DNA of 64,000 bases from Acinetobacter sp. S54 (GCF_016624945.1 NZ_JACVUI010000001.1:1-64000); one strand, 5' to 3'; numbered from the stretch's first letter, positions 47,253 through 57,465 are shown. Notes: generated from the letters alone by a model not told the origin. Made by a program: numbers and translations.

Positions 47253-47660
47253 ATGATGAAATATTTGATTGGTGAACTTGCAAAAAAATCTCAGGTTTCT
47301 GTAGATACTATTCGTTTTTATGAAAAGCGAGGTTTACTCCTTGCAGCAAAACGGGCGGAGAACAACTATCGTTACTATGATGATGAAGCGTTAGACCAAT
47401 TGATTTTTATTCGGCATTGTCGCGAACTGGGTATGTCTTTACACGAAATTGAAGAGTTAAATGAATTGCGCAAACAACCCCAGCAGCAATGTAAAGTGGT
47501 GGATCAGGCTATTGAGCAACATTTGGGGCATATTAATCATAAAATTCAGCAATTTGAAAAATTTAAAGTACAACTCGAACAACTGCGCGCTCGTTGCCAA
47601 TCCACCAGCAATATCGATAATTGCAAAATTATTCAAACGCTCAAACAACATGATGCATAA
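47253..47660 (+). CDS. MerR family Cd/Pb/Zn-responsive regulator (CadR/PbrR/ZntR-like)
   Basis: The N-terminal helix-turn-helix (YLIGELAKKSQVSVDTIRFYEK) is followed by a long dimerisation helix and a metal-binding end. Numbered from the second ATG (47256), cysteines 79, 114 and 123 agree with the metal ligands of ZntR and the CadR/PbrR group. It would bend the 19-bp-spacer promoter and switch on the divergent exporter when metal binds. Two adjacent ATGs (47253, 47256) are possible starts; the longer frame to 47205 runs through the operator. Confidence 0.9.
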   Translation: MMKYLIGELAKKSQVSVDTIRFYEKRGLLLAAKRAENNYRYYDDEALDQLIFIRHCRELGMSLHEIEELNELRKQPQQQCKVVDQAIEQHLGHINHKIQQFEKFKVQLEQLRARCQSTSNIDNCKIIQTLKQHDA

Positions 47661-47788
47661 CGTGTTTTTGAAATATAAAGTAATTATTTGAAATATAGAC
47701 TAAAACAAAAATACATTTTTCAAATATTTATTTCTTGATCGGTCTTTAAGATAAAAATAGAAAATACAATAAAGTGAGGTTCATCAAG

Positions 47789-48961
47789 ATGACGATGCCA
47801 TTTGCCACGTCGCTACTTTGTAGCAGTTTAATTTTATTGACCGCTTGCGGTTCCAATAATAGTCATTCACAGGAATTACAACAGACATCGAATCATACCC
47901 AAACCGCAACTCAGCCGATTCAGATTAATCAGACCTTTAAAACTCAGGAAGTCGCGCAGTTTAAGGAACCTTGGGCATTAGCCGAACTGCCTAATGGGCG
48001 TTTACTGGTGAGTGAACGTCAGGGCGTACTCAAAATTTTTAATCCAGTAACGAAACAAAGTCTCAATGTATCTGGCATTCCAAAAGTTCGTTATGGAGGC
48101 CAAGGTGGATTGGGTGATGTCATTCTGCATCCTCAATTTGCGCAAAATCAATGGATCTATTTGAGCTATGCAGAATCTGGTCAAGGTGGACAAGGAGCTG
48201 TGGTCGCTCGTGCTCGACTAGATTTAAGCACTCCTGACCAACCTAAACTGATTGATCTACAAAAAATTTGGCAGCAGATACCTAAAGTTTCAGGTCAGGG
48301 ACATTATGGCCATCGTTTGGCCTTTGATCGAGAGGGTAAACTCTGGATTAGCTCAGGCGAACGGCAAAAATTTGATCCTGCGCAGAATATGCAATCTAAT
48401 CTAGGTAAAATCGTGCGATTAAATGAGGATGGGCATCCTACTGAAGGAAATCCATTTGCAGATCAAGGGGGCGTTGCCGCGCAAATTTGGACTTTAGGTC
48501 ATCGGAACCCTTTAGGAATGGCCTTTGATGGAAATGGGCAGCTTTGGGTCGTGGAAATGGGGCCAAAAGGAGGCGATGAACTTAATCGTATCGTGAAAGG
48601 TGCGAACTATGGCTATCCCGTTGTTTCCAATGGCGATCATTATTCAGGCTTGCCAATACCTGACCATGCGACCCGACCTGAATTTAAAGCGCCAGAAATC
48701 AGTTGGACTCCCGTTATTTCGCCATCAAGTATGATCATCTATCAGGGAGATCAATTTCCTGCATGGAAAGACAAAGCCCTGATTGGTGGTTTATCCTCAG
48801 AGTCTATAACGGTGGTGGATTTGAAATCTCAACCTGTACAGGAAGTTCAGCGTTTGAACATGAAACAGCGTATTCGTGGGCTGATACAAGCAAAAGATGG
48901 CTCAATCTGGGTGATTGAAGATGGTACGAACGCGCATTTACTTAAGCTCAGTGCCGAATAA
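47789..48961 (+). CDS. PQQ-dependent sugar dehydrogenase, YliI/soluble-GDH type, lipoprotein
   Basis: 390 residues from the ATG at 47789 (GAGG eight bases upstream). A lipoprotein signal ends in LLTAC. The six-bladed propeller of soluble PQQ dehydrogenases shows GQGGLGDVILHP, GHYGHRLAFD (catalytic His), GHRNPLGMAFD and EMGPKGGDELN. It oxidises aldose sugars in the periplasm with PQQ as cofactor. PQQ synthesis genes are not in the window. It lies 24 bases before the beta-lactamase gene on the same strand. Confidence 0.87.
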   Translation: MTMPFATSLLCSSLILLTACGSNNSHSQELQQTSNHTQTATQPIQINQTFKTQEVAQFKEPWALAELPNGRLLVSERQGVLKIFNPVTKQSLNVSGIPKVRYGGQGGLGDVILHPQFAQNQWIYLSYAESGQGGQGAVVARARLDLSTPDQPKLIDLQKIWQQIPKVSGQGHYGHRLAFDREGKLWISSGERQKFDPAQNMQSNLGKIVRLNEDGHPTEGNPFADQGGVAAQIWTLGHRNPLGMAFDGNGQLWVVEMGPKGGDELNRIVKGANYGYPVVSNGDHYSGLPIPDHATRPEFKAPEISWTPVISPSSMIIYQGDQFPAWKDKALIGGLSSESITVVDLKSQPVQEVQRLNMKQRIRGLIQAKDGSIWVIEDGTNAHLLKLSAE

Positions 48962-48985
48962 AATTTTAAGTGATATAGAGAAATA

Positions 48986-50167
48986 ATGATGTTGTCATTA
49001 CTAGAGAAATCTTTCGGTTTAAGAAAAATATTATGGATGGTTGGGTTTTCTGTTTGTAGTTCATCGCTTTATGCAAAAGACCTAACCCCACAGGAGGTCA
49101 AAACGATTGTTGATCAGCAGTTTAAGCCACTATTGACCCAGTATAATATCCCTGGGCTGGCTGTTGGTGTAACGCTGAATGGACAACATTATTTTGTTAA
49201 CTATGGTGTGTCATCTAAACAAACTCGGCAAGCAGTGAGTTCCCATACACTATTTGAATTGGGTTCAGTTAGTAAGACATTTAATGCAACTTTAGTGGGC
49301 TACGCACAGGCAGAAGGAGTACTTTCTTTTGCAGATCATCCAGCCCAATATTTTCCAGAGTTAAAAAATACAGCGGTTAATCGTGCAACGATACTTAATC
49401 TGGGGACGTATACTGCTGGTGGTTTCCCGCTTCAGTTTCCAGATCAAATCGTACAACACCAGGATATGTTGAACTACTTCCAAACATGGCAGCCGAAAAA
49501 TCAAATAGGTACTCAGCGTCAATATTCCAATCCTAGTATTGGGCTGATGGGGTATCTGACGGCTTTGGCGATGAAAAGATCTTATAGTGAACTGCTTGAG
49601 AAAACACTTTTTCCAGCATTGGGTTTATCCGAGAGTTTTATTCATGTACCTGAACGGCAGATGTCCCAATATGCATGGGGATATAAAGAGAATCAGGCTT
49701 TGCGTGTTTCCGCAGGTATGTTTGATGCACAAGCCTATGGAGTAAAAAGCAGTAGTGAAGATATGTTGAAATTTCTGGATGCACAAATTAATCCACAACA
49801 ATTGAAACAACCATTACGCAGAGCGATCGAAAATACCCATGTCGGCTATTTCAAAGTGGGGACAATGACGCAAGGATTAGGGTGGGAGCAATACCCTTAT
49901 CCGGTAAAATTGGAAACTTTGCTAGATGGAAACTCCACTCAAATGGCACTCGAAAGTCATCCAGTTACGGCCATTAGATCCCCCAAAATTGCGTTAGCCT
50001 CAACTTTATTTAATAAAACAGGTTCTACCAATGGTTTTGGGGCGTATGCGGCGTTTATTCCACAGCACAAAATAGGCATTGTAATGTTGGCCAATACAAA
50101 TTTTCCAAATGAGGCCCGCATTCGTGCAAGTTATCAGGTGGTTGAGGAGCTTTTGAAACGGCGTTAA
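48986..50167 (+). CDS. Class C beta-lactamase, ADC-like but divergent
   Basis: 393 residues. A signal peptide ends near SSLYA (about residue 30). The three class C motifs are intact: SVSK at 94-97, YSN at 180-182 and KTG at 344-346 within FNKTGSTNGFG. From memory the sequence is about half identical to Acinetobacter baumannii ADC enzymes (shared ELGSVSK, QYSNPSIGL, GSTNGFG), so it is a distant member or a species-specific variant. A periplasmic hydrolase of cephalosporins and penicillins. It may be cotranscribed with the PQQ dehydrogenase gene. Confidence 0.9.
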   Translation: MMLSLLEKSFGLRKILWMVGFSVCSSSLYAKDLTPQEVKTIVDQQFKPLLTQYNIPGLAVGVTLNGQHYFVNYGVSSKQTRQAVSSHTLFELGSVSKTFNATLVGYAQAEGVLSFADHPAQYFPELKNTAVNRATILNLGTYTAGGFPLQFPDQIVQHQDMLNYFQTWQPKNQIGTQRQYSNPSIGLMGYLTALAMKRSYSELLEKTLFPALGLSESFIHVPERQMSQYAWGYKENQALRVSAGMFDAQAYGVKSSSEDMLKFLDAQINPQQLKQPLRRAIENTHVGYFKVGTMTQGLGWEQYPYPVKLETLLDGNSTQMALESHPVTAIRSPKIALASTLFNKTGSTNGFGAYAAFIPQHKIGIVMLANTNFPNEARIRASYQVVEELLKRR

Positions 50168-50255
50168 GTTGTATCTAATGGTCACTCAGTGCAGATTCAA
50201 ATTGTAGATTTGATCCAGACACAATAGACTACAGTAAAAGATTACACAGCCATTG

Positions 50256-51533
50256 ATGATGTCAGATACGCATATTCCACTTCCTGAACGTTTACGTCCA
50301 CGTGATTTATCCGAAATTATTGGGCAGGATCATTTGCTAGGCCAACATGCACCGCTGCGTCAAATGATTGATCAGGGACATTTACCTTCGATTATTTTCT
50401 GGGGGCCGCCTGGAGTGGGTAAAACCACCGTCGCGTTGTTACTGGCACAGGCAGTAGATCGTCCTTTTGTGAGTTTATCTGCACTAAATACTGGGGTAAA
50501 AGAACTGCGAGAAATTATCGCGGAAAGCGGTGATTTACTGACGCCTGTTGTCTTTATCGACGAAATTCACCGTTTTAATAAGTCGCAGCAGGACGCATTA
50601 TTGAATGCCGTTGAAAAAGGCAAAATTACCTTAATTGGGGCAACCACAGAAAATCCTTCGTTTGAAGTAAATAGTGCTTTATTGTCACGCTGTCAGGTCT
50701 ATACCCTCAATTCATTGGATCAAGATGCAATTCAAACTTTGCTACAAAAGGCTATTCAAACCGATCCTTTTTTAAAAGAACGACATATTCAGATTGAAGA
50801 ATATGATGCACTGATTCAGTTCGCTGCGGGAGATGCTCGCAAAGCATTGAATTTAATTGATCTGATTGCCAGTACCTTTGAAGCTGATCAAGAAAATAGT
50901 ATAACGAATGCCGTAACAGTCAAAGTTGCACAACAGAATATTGCGCGTTATGACAAATCGGGCGAGCAGCACTACGATATTATCTCGGCGTTTATAAAAT
51001 CGATTCGTGGTAGTGACCCTGATGCGACTTTATACTGGATGGCACGAATGCTTAAAGGAGGCGAGGATCCTGTCTTTATTGCACGACGTATGCTCATTGC
51101 AGCATCAGAAGATATTGGAAACTCGAATCCGAACGCCCTGTTATTGGCTGGCGAATGTTTTCGTTCGGTACAGGCCGTGGGTATGCCTGAAGCGCGAATT
51201 ATTTTAGGGCAAACAGCGGTGTATTTAGCCACTAGTCCAAAAAGTAACAGTACTTATTTGGCAATGGATCGAGCGTTAGCTTTAGCAGAAAAAACTGCAA
51301 ATTTACCAGTGCCATTACATCTTAGAAATGCTCCAACCAAACTTATGAAACAGCAAGGTTATGGTGTAGATTATCTTTATCCGCATCATTATCCAGAGCA
51401 TTTTGTATTACAGGAGTATTTACCGCCAGAGTTGAAAGGGGTAAAACTCTACGAATCGGCACGTAATAAACGTGAGGTTGAAGGTGAGCGATTGCAACAA
51501 CGTCGCTGGCAGCAGGAACGACAACAGCAATAA
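50256..51533 (+). CDS. rarA: Replication-associated recombination protein A
   Basis: 425 residues, AAA+ clamp-loader type. Walker A is GPPGVGKTT at about 50-58 and Walker B is [10 protein letters not shown], with SRCQVYTL as sensor region. RarA/MgsA acts at stalled replication forks. Two adjacent ATGs (50256, 50259) are possible starts. Confidence 0.95.
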   Translation: MMSDTHIPLPERLRPRDLSEIIGQDHLLGQHAPLRQMIDQGHLPSIIFWGPPGVGKTTVALLLAQAVDRPFVSLSALNTGVKELREIIAESGDLLTPVVFIDEIHRFNKSQQDALLNAVEKGKITLIGATTENPSFEVNSALLSRCQVYTLNSLDQDAIQTLLQKAIQTDPFLKERHIQIEEYDALIQFAAGDARKALNLIDLIASTFEADQENSITNAVTVKVAQQNIARYDKSGEQHYDIISAFIKSIRGSDPDATLYWMARMLKGGEDPVFIARRMLIAASEDIGNSNPNALLLAGECFRSVQAVGMPEARIILGQTAVYLATSPKSNSTYLAMDRALALAEKTANLPVPLHLRNAPTKLMKQQGYGVDYLYPHHYPEHFVLQEYLPPELKGVKLYESARNKREVEGERLQQRRWQQERQQQ

Positions 51534-51541
51534 ATTGTGGT

Positions 51542-52369
51542 TTATTCCAGCTCTTCATTGACCTGCCCATAAATTAATAAAGTAAATACGCCCGTACCTC
51601 CAATAATATTGCCCAGTGCTGTGGGTAGTAAAAACTGGAATAAATATTCTGTAAAAGTTACTTGGCCTTTAAACACCCAATATGCCATTTCCGCAGAACC
51701 GACAATGACATGAGTAAAACCACCTAACGCCATCAAATAAGTAATGAAGAAAATCAGTAGAAACTTATTATTTGCTGAAGGCAGAATCCAGACCAGCGAG
51801 GCAATCAAAATACCCGCTGGAATGCCTTTAATAATATTTTCAGATACCGTAAAAGTAGCTACATGATGGGCCAACTTGTCAAATGATTGCATAAGATTTT
51901 CATCAAACAAATGAGGATTAAGCAAAAAGAGTGCGGCTAAGGCGGTTCCAATGAGGTTGGAAATAAACACAATTCCCCATAAACGTAAGACGCCTTTTAA
52001 TTTATCAACACTAAAGGGTTTAAATAAAGGAACTACTGTGGCAATGGTGTTTTCAGTAAAAAGTTGCATATGTCCTAAAATGACGAGAACAAAACCGACG
52101 GTATAACCCATATTTTCAATGAGGAAAGAGCCCTTTGTTTCAGGGAGATATGCATTTAAAAGCGCTTTAAAGACGAAGGAAAAACTAATCACAATACCCG
52201 CAGTAATCCCCGAGAAAATGAGGGCTTTGGTAGGACGTTCCAGTTCTTCTATACCATCTTTACGAATAATTTCATAAACCAGTCGTGGCGAGAGCTTTTC
52301 ATGTTCTTCAATCGCCATTTTTTCACGCCAAGTGAGCGTACTATCAGTATCTTGTTGTTCTTCACTCAT
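51542..52369 (-). CDS. Formate/nitrite transporter family channel, YfdC-like
   Basis: 275 residues: a long polar N-terminus (about 55 residues) then six membrane helices in FNT arrangement (GFVLVILGHMQLFTENT, LGGFTHVIVGSAEMAYW). The N-terminal extension and overall length resemble YfdC rather than FocA or NirC. The transported anion is uncertain. It is convergent with rarA. Confidence 0.85.
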   Translation of the reverse strand: MSEEQQDTDSTLTWREKMAIEEHEKLSPRLVYEIIRKDGIEELERPTKALIFSGITAGIVISFSFVFKALLNAYLPETKGSFLIENMGYTVGFVLVILGHMQLFTENTIATVVPLFKPFSVDKLKGVLRLWGIVFISNLIGTALAALFLLNPHLFDENLMQSFDKLAHHVATFTVSENIIKGIPAGILIASLVWILPSANNKFLLIFFITYLMALGGFTHVIVGSAEMAYWVFKGQVTFTEYLFQFLLPTALGNIIGGTGVFTLLIYGQVNEELE

Positions 52370-52586
52370 TACTAAATTCCTTATTTTTTAAAGCCGTCAG
52401 TCGTTGTTTTAATCATTCGTTGTATTGTCTTTTTAAAAAATAAATGCATATGAATCCAGATGATTCCTTGAGCATTTATGTATTTTTTTATAACGACTTA
52501 AGAGCCACTTTATGAGGCATAGCGACTCAATTTTGAGTAAAAACCATATTTTTCTTATAAGACAAAATTTAAATACTTCTGAAATA

Positions 52587-52618
52587 AAAAAACGAGTCAG
52601 TGATCTGACTCGTTTTTT
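52587..52618 (-). terminator. Terminator of the dapA-bamC-purC block
   Basis: AAAAAACGAGTCAG and CTGACTCGTTTTTT, a perfect 14-bp stem around TGAT; 18 bases beyond the purC stop. Confidence 0.85.
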
Positions 52619-52635
52619 AAGAAAAGCAAATGGGC

Positions 52636-53355
52636 TTATATGTTGTCTAGATCAATGCCTAAACGTGCAGCAACTTCTTCATACGCTTCAACCACACCGC
52701 CTAAACCTTGACGGAAACGGTCTTTATCTAGTTTTTTCTTGGTGTCTTTGTCCCAAAGGCGACAGCCATCTGGAGAGAATTCATCACCCAATACAATACG
52801 GTCATGGAACACGCCAAATTCAAGTTTGAAATCGACCAGAATCATGTTACCTGCATCAAACAGGGCTTTTAGCACGTCATTGACTTTGTAAGTCAACTCT
52901 TTCATTTTTTCAAGCTGTTCAGCGGTTGCCCAACCCAGTGCAATTGCCTGAGATTCGTTAACCATTGGATCGCCTAAACCATCATCTTTATAGAACAACT
53001 CGAATGTTGGCGGAGTAAGTTCCTTACCTTCTTCAACACCTAGACGGCGACAAAGTGAACCTGCGGCATAGTTACGAATCACACATTCCACAGGAATCAT
53101 TTTAAGTTTTTTAACTAACACTTCATTGGGTGTCAGAAGTTTCTCAAAGTGAGTTTCGATCCCAGCTTCAGCCAGTTTTTCCATAATAAAGGCGTTAAAA
53201 CGGTTGTTGACCTTGCCTTTACGATCCAGTTGTTCGATTTTTTCGCCATTGAATGCAGAAGCATCATCACGAAAGACTAAAACCAAATGGTCTGCATCAT
53301 CTGTTTCATAAACAGATTTGGCTTTACCAGTGTAGAGCAAGGTTTGTTTTAACAT
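52636..53355 (-). CDS. purC: Phosphoribosylaminoimidazole-succinocarboxamide synthase
   Basis: 239 residues, the standard bacterial length. It joins aspartate to CAIR in purine synthesis. The ATP-binding start ([15 protein letters not shown]) and the substrate segment [17 protein letters not shown] are intact. It is the last gene of a dapA-bamC-purC cluster, the order also found in E. coli (with bamC in the middle). Confidence 0.97.
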   Translation of the reverse strand: MLKQTLLYTGKAKSVYETDDADHLVLVFRDDASAFNGEKIEQLDRKGKVNNRFNAFIMEKLAEAGIETHFEKLLTPNEVLVKKLKMIPVECVIRNYAAGSLCRRLGVEEGKELTPPTFELFYKDDGLGDPMVNESQAIALGWATAEQLEKMKELTYKVNDVLKALFDAGNMILVDFKLEFGVFHDRIVLGDEFSPDGCRLWDKDTKKKLDKDRFRQGLGGVVEAYEEVAARLGIDLDNI

Positions 53356-53394
53356 GGGGGAACCTTTTCCAAGAAAAATTTGCCTAGAGAAAGC

Positions 53395-54000
53395 CTAGGC
53401 TGGCCAATTTTGATAAATCTGATTGAGCAATTCAGTTGCTTTTGCTGGATCAGCAAAACTGTTATCTGGATTAAATAAAGCCAGATTGTGGGTATTGCCG
53501 ACACCTGTCAGTTTCAATACATAGCTTTGTTCACCGACTTTGATGGTCGCTTCATAACCCGCTTTATTTTCATTTAACACTTTGTAGTTCAGACTACTAA
53601 GGGTCGCAACGGTGTATTGCCAGATGTCTGAGGTTGGCCCATTAATTTGTAACAATGGGTTTTTATTACCGTCGACAACCAGCTGAGGACGGCCCATCGC
53701 TACAGTGCTATTCGCACGAGTTGCAGTATCGGTATCTAACTTGGCAGAATCAGGACGAGGTAGTGCAAAACGTGTTCCCTGCTTATTTTCAAGCTTGGGT
53801 GCATGTTCGATCGCAAGCTCATCGACAGTAGGCGCAGGATACAGTGGCGTAAATGGTCGCACGGTTGCATCTGTCGGGAACTGGAGTGGAGCAAGCGTAG
53901 TGGTATTCTTATAATCTAAAGAATGATTATTAAAACTACTACAGCCTACTAAACCCATAGCGGCAATAGCAAAAGTTAGTCCAAGTCGTAACTGCATCAT
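53395..54000 (-). CDS. bamC: Outer-membrane assembly lipoprotein BamC-like (short form)
   Basis: 201 residues. A lipoprotein signal ends in LVGC. A disordered N-terminal region binds BamD in BamC proteins, and one helix-grip domain follows (DIWQYTVATLSSLNYKVL). The E. coli protein has two such domains and about 344 residues, so this looks like a single-domain form. Placement between dapA and purC supports the assignment. The Bam complex folds outer-membrane barrels. Confidence 0.8.
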   Translation of the reverse strand: MMQLRLGLTFAIAAMGLVGCSSFNNHSLDYKNTTTLAPLQFPTDATVRPFTPLYPAPTVDELAIEHAPKLENKQGTRFALPRPDSAKLDTDTATRANSTVAMGRPQLVVDGNKNPLLQINGPTSDIWQYTVATLSSLNYKVLNENKAGYEATIKVGEQSYVLKLTGVGNTHNLALFNPDNSFADPAKATELLNQIYQNWPA

Positions 54001-54009
54001 AATCTGCTC

Positions 54010-54906
54010 TTATTGAATAATTCCCGCTGCTTTCAGGGCATTACGGAGTGGTTCGCGATATTGCTGTGCAAGAGGTGTCAATGGCAAACGAATACCAGTG
54101 CCAATGAGTCCCATTTCATGTACCGCCCATTTCACAGGAATTGGGTTCGATTCGCAAAATAGATTATTGTGTACATTTGCAACTTTATTGTTAATTGCTT
54201 CAGCCTTGGCAGCATCACCACTCACTGCGGTGGCACAAAGTTCACTCATAATGTTTGGCGCAACATTTGCGGTGACAGAAATATTGCCTTTTGCACCTGC
54301 CAACATGAGTTGCCATGCAGTTTCATCATCACCTGAATAGACTGCGATTTTACCATTTAGAGCTTTAATTAATTCGCTACCACGAGGAATATCACCTGTC
54401 GCATCTTTAACGCCAACGATGTTGGTAATGTCCGCTAGACGAACGACAGTTTCGTTGAGCATATCGACACCAGTACGACCTGGGACATTATACAAAATTT
54501 GAGGTAGCTCAACTGCTTCTGCAATCGCTTTAAAATGCTGGAATAAACCTTCCTGAGTCGGTTTGTTATAGTAAGGAGTCACAAGTAAAGCGGCATCTGC
54601 ACCAAGCTCTTTGGCAGCTTGAGTCAGTTCAATCGCTTCACGGGTTGAGTTTGCACCTGTTCCCGCAATAATGGGAATGCGTTTATTGGCCACACGAATG
54701 ATTTCTTTGATCACTTGCGTGTGTTCTTCCATGCTTAATGTAGATGGTTCGCCGGTTGTACCTACGGCAACAATACCATTGGTTCCCTGATTTACATGCC
54801 ACTCAACCAGCTTTTCCAGGCTCTTCCAATCTACGCTACCATCTTCAAACATTGGGGTGACGAGTGCGACAATTGAGCCTTGAATGGTCTGTGCTTGCTG
54901 AGTCAT
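54010..54906 (-). CDS. dapA: 4-hydroxy-tetrahydrodipicolinate synthase
   Basis: 298 residues. The Schiff-base lysine is Lys167 (VGVKDATG), the proton relay tyrosine is Tyr139 (YNVPGRTG), and the pyruvate-binding GTTGEPSTL loop is near residue 49. First committed step of lysine synthesis; the next enzyme, DapB, is coded at 30 kb. Nine bases separate it from bamC. Confidence 0.97.
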   Translation of the reverse strand: MTQQAQTIQGSIVALVTPMFEDGSVDWKSLEKLVEWHVNQGTNGIVAVGTTGEPSTLSMEEHTQVIKEIIRVANKRIPIIAGTGANSTREAIELTQAAKELGADAALLVTPYYNKPTQEGLFQHFKAIAEAVELPQILYNVPGRTGVDMLNETVVRLADITNIVGVKDATGDIPRGSELIKALNGKIAVYSGDDETAWQLMLAGAKGNISVTANVAPNIMSELCATAVSGDAAKAEAINNKVANVHNNLFCESNPIPVKWAVHEMGLIGTGIRLPLTPLAQQYREPLRNALKAAGIIQ

Positions 54907-55253
54907 TTTAAAAAAATATCCTATTGTGCCATCCAGTGAGATAAAGAACGAGATATGGATGGTTTTGCAGTCTTTTGATTTAGCGCCTCAACAAAAATGA
55001 TTTCTGTTGAATGACTATTATGCAAATTATGACTGATCGGAAGCGTAAGAACAATATGCTTTAGTCAAAGCAGTCAAAACTTTATGTACTCGCCTTGCAT
55101 TTTAAGCGGAATATGTGGGTTCTCCATTTGGATCTGCATCATGCCGAAAGTCAAGTGCAACGTGTGGTAAGGCTTTATTTTAGCCAGTGACTTCTTATAA
55201 GATGCTCAAAACCACAGCAGAAATGATGATGATTTATATCAAGGAGTAGAGCA
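54907..55253. other. Divergent promoter region between dapA and pncA
   Basis: About 350 bases without open frames of interest. No lysine-riboswitch-like structure was recognised by eye. Confidence 0.4.
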
Positions 55254-55886
55254 GTGAAACAGGGGAAAAATAGCGCTTTAATTGTGGTAGATGTTCAAAA
55301 TGGCTTTACCCCAGGAGGACATCTTGCCGTTGCGCATGCAGATCAGATTATTCCTTGTATTAATCAGTTAGCACGTGTTTTTGATAATATTATACTGACA
55401 CAAGACTGGCATCCTGCCGATCATATTTCCTTTGCTGAAAATCATGTAGGCAAACGACCTTTTGATGATATAGAGCTACCTTATGGTACACAGGTGCTAT
55501 GGCCATCGCATTGTGTGCAGGGAACGTATGATGCCGATTTGCATCCTGATCTGGATATTCCTTCAGCGCAGTTGATTATTCGCAAAGGTTTTCATTCGGA
55601 TATTGATAGTTACTCTGCTTTTATGGAAGCGGATCGCACAACCTCTACAGGACTTACTGGGTATTTAAAAGAGCGTGGTATTGATACTGTTTATATAACT
55701 GGGATTGCGACGGATTTCTGTGTGGCATGGACCGCAATCGATGCTAAACAAGCAGGATTTGAAAGTTATGTAGTGGTTGATGCCTGTAAAGCTATTGATT
55801 TAAATGGTTCCTTACAACAGGCATGGCAGCAAATGATAAGTAAAGGCGTCAAAAGAATGACGTCATCTCAGCTATTGGGCAATTAA
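55254..55886 (+). CDS. pncA: Nicotinamidase
   Basis: 210 residues with the isochorismatase-like fold. The catalytic triad is Asp13, Lys111 and Cys156 (GIATDFCV); metal ligands are Asp51, His53 and His57 in DWHPADH. It hydrolyses nicotinamide to nicotinate for NAD salvage. The start is GTG, with AAGGAG seven bases upstream. Together with the BASS transporter gene downstream it may form an operon (43-base gap). Confidence 0.93.
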   Translation: MKQGKNSALIVVDVQNGFTPGGHLAVAHADQIIPCINQLARVFDNIILTQDWHPADHISFAENHVGKRPFDDIELPYGTQVLWPSHCVQGTYDADLHPDLDIPSAQLIIRKGFHSDIDSYSAFMEADRTTSTGLTGYLKERGIDTVYITGIATDFCVAWTAIDAKQAGFESYVVVDACKAIDLNGSLQQAWQQMISKGVKRMTSSQLLGN

Positions 55887-55929
55887 ATAATCTCAAAGTC
55901 CATATTTAATTAAAGATCAGGATGTTGCC

Positions 55930-56901
55930 ATGGCATTTTTATTACGATTGACACAATTTATGCAAAAAACTTTTGCGTTATGGGTGATCGTATTTTCAGC
56001 GATTGCCTTATGGCAACCTACATATTTCGTCTGGCTTACGGCTTATATTCCGTGGATATTAGGCATTATTATGTTGGGTATGGGCATGACGATTAGCATC
56101 GCTGATTTTCGTGCTGTGCTTCAATACCCAAGAGCCGTGTTAATAGGCGTGGTGGCTCACTTTGTAGTGATGCCAAGTCTTGCCTTTATCTTATGTCAAC
56201 TTTTTCAGTTGCCCCCGGCGATCGCCATTGGTGTGATACTGGTAGGTTGTTGTCCTGGTGGAACTGCTTCCAATGTCATTACTTATATGGCCAAAGGTAA
56301 TACTGCGCTTTCGGTTGCTTGTACTTCGGTATCGACTTTATTGGCACCGATTTTAACGCCGTCGATTTTTTATCTTTTAGCCAGTCAGTGGATTCAGATT
56401 AATGTTAGTTCCATGTTCATTTCAATTTTACAGGTGGTCATTGTTCCGATTATTTTAGGAATCATCGTTCGTCATTATTTTACTCGGCAGGTAAATACCT
56501 ATATTCGTGTGATGCCTTTAGTATCCGTGATTGCGATTGTGTTGATTGTGGCTGCAATTATTGGTGCCAGTAAGACCTCGATCTTACAATCAGGATTATT
56601 GATACTGGGTGTCGTAATACTCCATAACGGCTTGGGTTTTTTAATCGGGTATTGGGCAAGTCGCTGCTTAAAGCTTTCGCATTATGACAGCAAGGCGATT
56701 TCTATTGAGGTCGGTATGCAAAATTCAGGCTTAGGCGTAGCACTGGCCGCTGTGCATTTTGCTGCATCTCCAATTACGGCCGTGCCCAGCGCTATTTTTA
56801 GCTTATGGCATAATATTTCAGGGGCTGCTCTGGCCACATACTGGGCACGTCAAGCCGATAAAACAGTAGAATTATCTAATCAAAGTTTAGATGAAAAATA
56901 A
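55930..56901 (+). CDS. Bile acid:sodium symporter (BASS) family transporter
   Basis: 323 residues with nine to ten membrane helices. GMGMTISIADF and the discontinuous-helix motif GCCPGGTASNVITYMAKG are the Na+ site features of BASS proteins, with EVGMQNSGLGVALA in the second half. Bacterial members carry pantoate or other organic anions rather than bile acids. The substrate is unknown. Confidence 0.87.
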   Translation: MAFLLRLTQFMQKTFALWVIVFSAIALWQPTYFVWLTAYIPWILGIIMLGMGMTISIADFRAVLQYPRAVLIGVVAHFVVMPSLAFILCQLFQLPPAIAIGVILVGCCPGGTASNVITYMAKGNTALSVACTSVSTLLAPILTPSIFYLLASQWIQINVSSMFISILQVVIVPIILGIIVRHYFTRQVNTYIRVMPLVSVIAIVLIVAAIIGASKTSILQSGLLILGVVILHNGLGFLIGYWASRCLKLSHYDSKAISIEVGMQNSGLGVALAAVHFAASPITAVPSAIFSLWHNISGAALATYWARQADKTVELSNQSLDEK

Positions 56902-56934
56902 GTACAGAATTTATTGAAGCGTATTTTTTAACAA

Positions 56935-56962
56935 TTAAGGCATCAGTGGAATGATGCCTTAA
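56935..56962. terminator. Bidirectional terminator between the BASS and GNAT genes
   Basis: TTAAGGCATCA and TGATGCCTTAA with a six-base loop between convergent genes. Confidence 0.6.
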
Positions 56963-56972
56963 AATATTAGTA

Positions 56973-57260
56973 TCAAGCGTCTCTTAATACATCACGAATA
57001 GATGCATCTTTATCAAACACAGATTTTGCATAAGGGCAAAGCGGAATAATTTTAACTTGATTTTTTCGGGCAAAATCAACGACAGCATCTAAAAGCTTAC
57101 GACCAACACCTTGTCCACGATACTCATCTGCGACATCGGTATGATCAATAATAAATAATTTTTCACCCGCCCATGTATAGACCATTTCGCCTGCAAGCTT
57201 GTCGCCATCGTGTAGTTCAAATACGCCGTGTTTGCCATCATCTTTTTGTTGAATGTTCAA
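56973..57260 (-). CDS. Small GNAT N-acetyltransferase (YjdJ-like)
   Basis: 95 residues, a truncated GNAT domain: the acetyl-CoA loop is EYRGQGVGRKLLD, followed by the C-terminal LCPYAKSVF motif of the YjdJ/GCN5-related small family. The start codon is TTG, with AGGAG seven bases upstream. Acceptor substrate unknown. It is the last conserved-looking gene before the AT-rich region. Confidence 0.85.
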   Translation of the reverse strand: MNIQQKDDGKHGVFELHDGDKLAGEMVYTWAGEKLFIIDHTDVADEYRGQGVGRKLLDAVVDFARKNQVKIIPLCPYAKSVFDKDASIRDVLRDA

Positions 57261-57425
57261 AAGAGAACTCCTCTTGGGAATTAATATTTTAGTAATAGAG
57301 TTTTTAACTACAGGCTTGATTGTGTCAGTAAATTTAAGGAAAGTAGATAAAGAATTTGTTATTCATTTATCTCTATATGCGGTCAACAAGAAATGCTTTG
57401 TAGTTTTTAAAAAGACAATAAAAAG

Positions 57426-57458
57426 ACCTATATACCATAGTAGAAGTGGTATATAGGT
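57426..57458. repeat. Perfect 12-bp inverted repeat
   Basis: ACCTATATACCA and TGGTATATAGGT around nine bases. Confidence 0.7.
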
Positions 57459-57465
57459 ATAAAAG

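Noticed and set aside
52512..52829. 105-codon open frame on the plus strand
   Set aside because: Passes through the purC terminator and is antisense to purC.
57253..57456. 67-codon open frame overlapping the GNAT start
   Set aside because: It begins on the opposite strand of the GNAT ribosome site and runs into the first inverted repeat.
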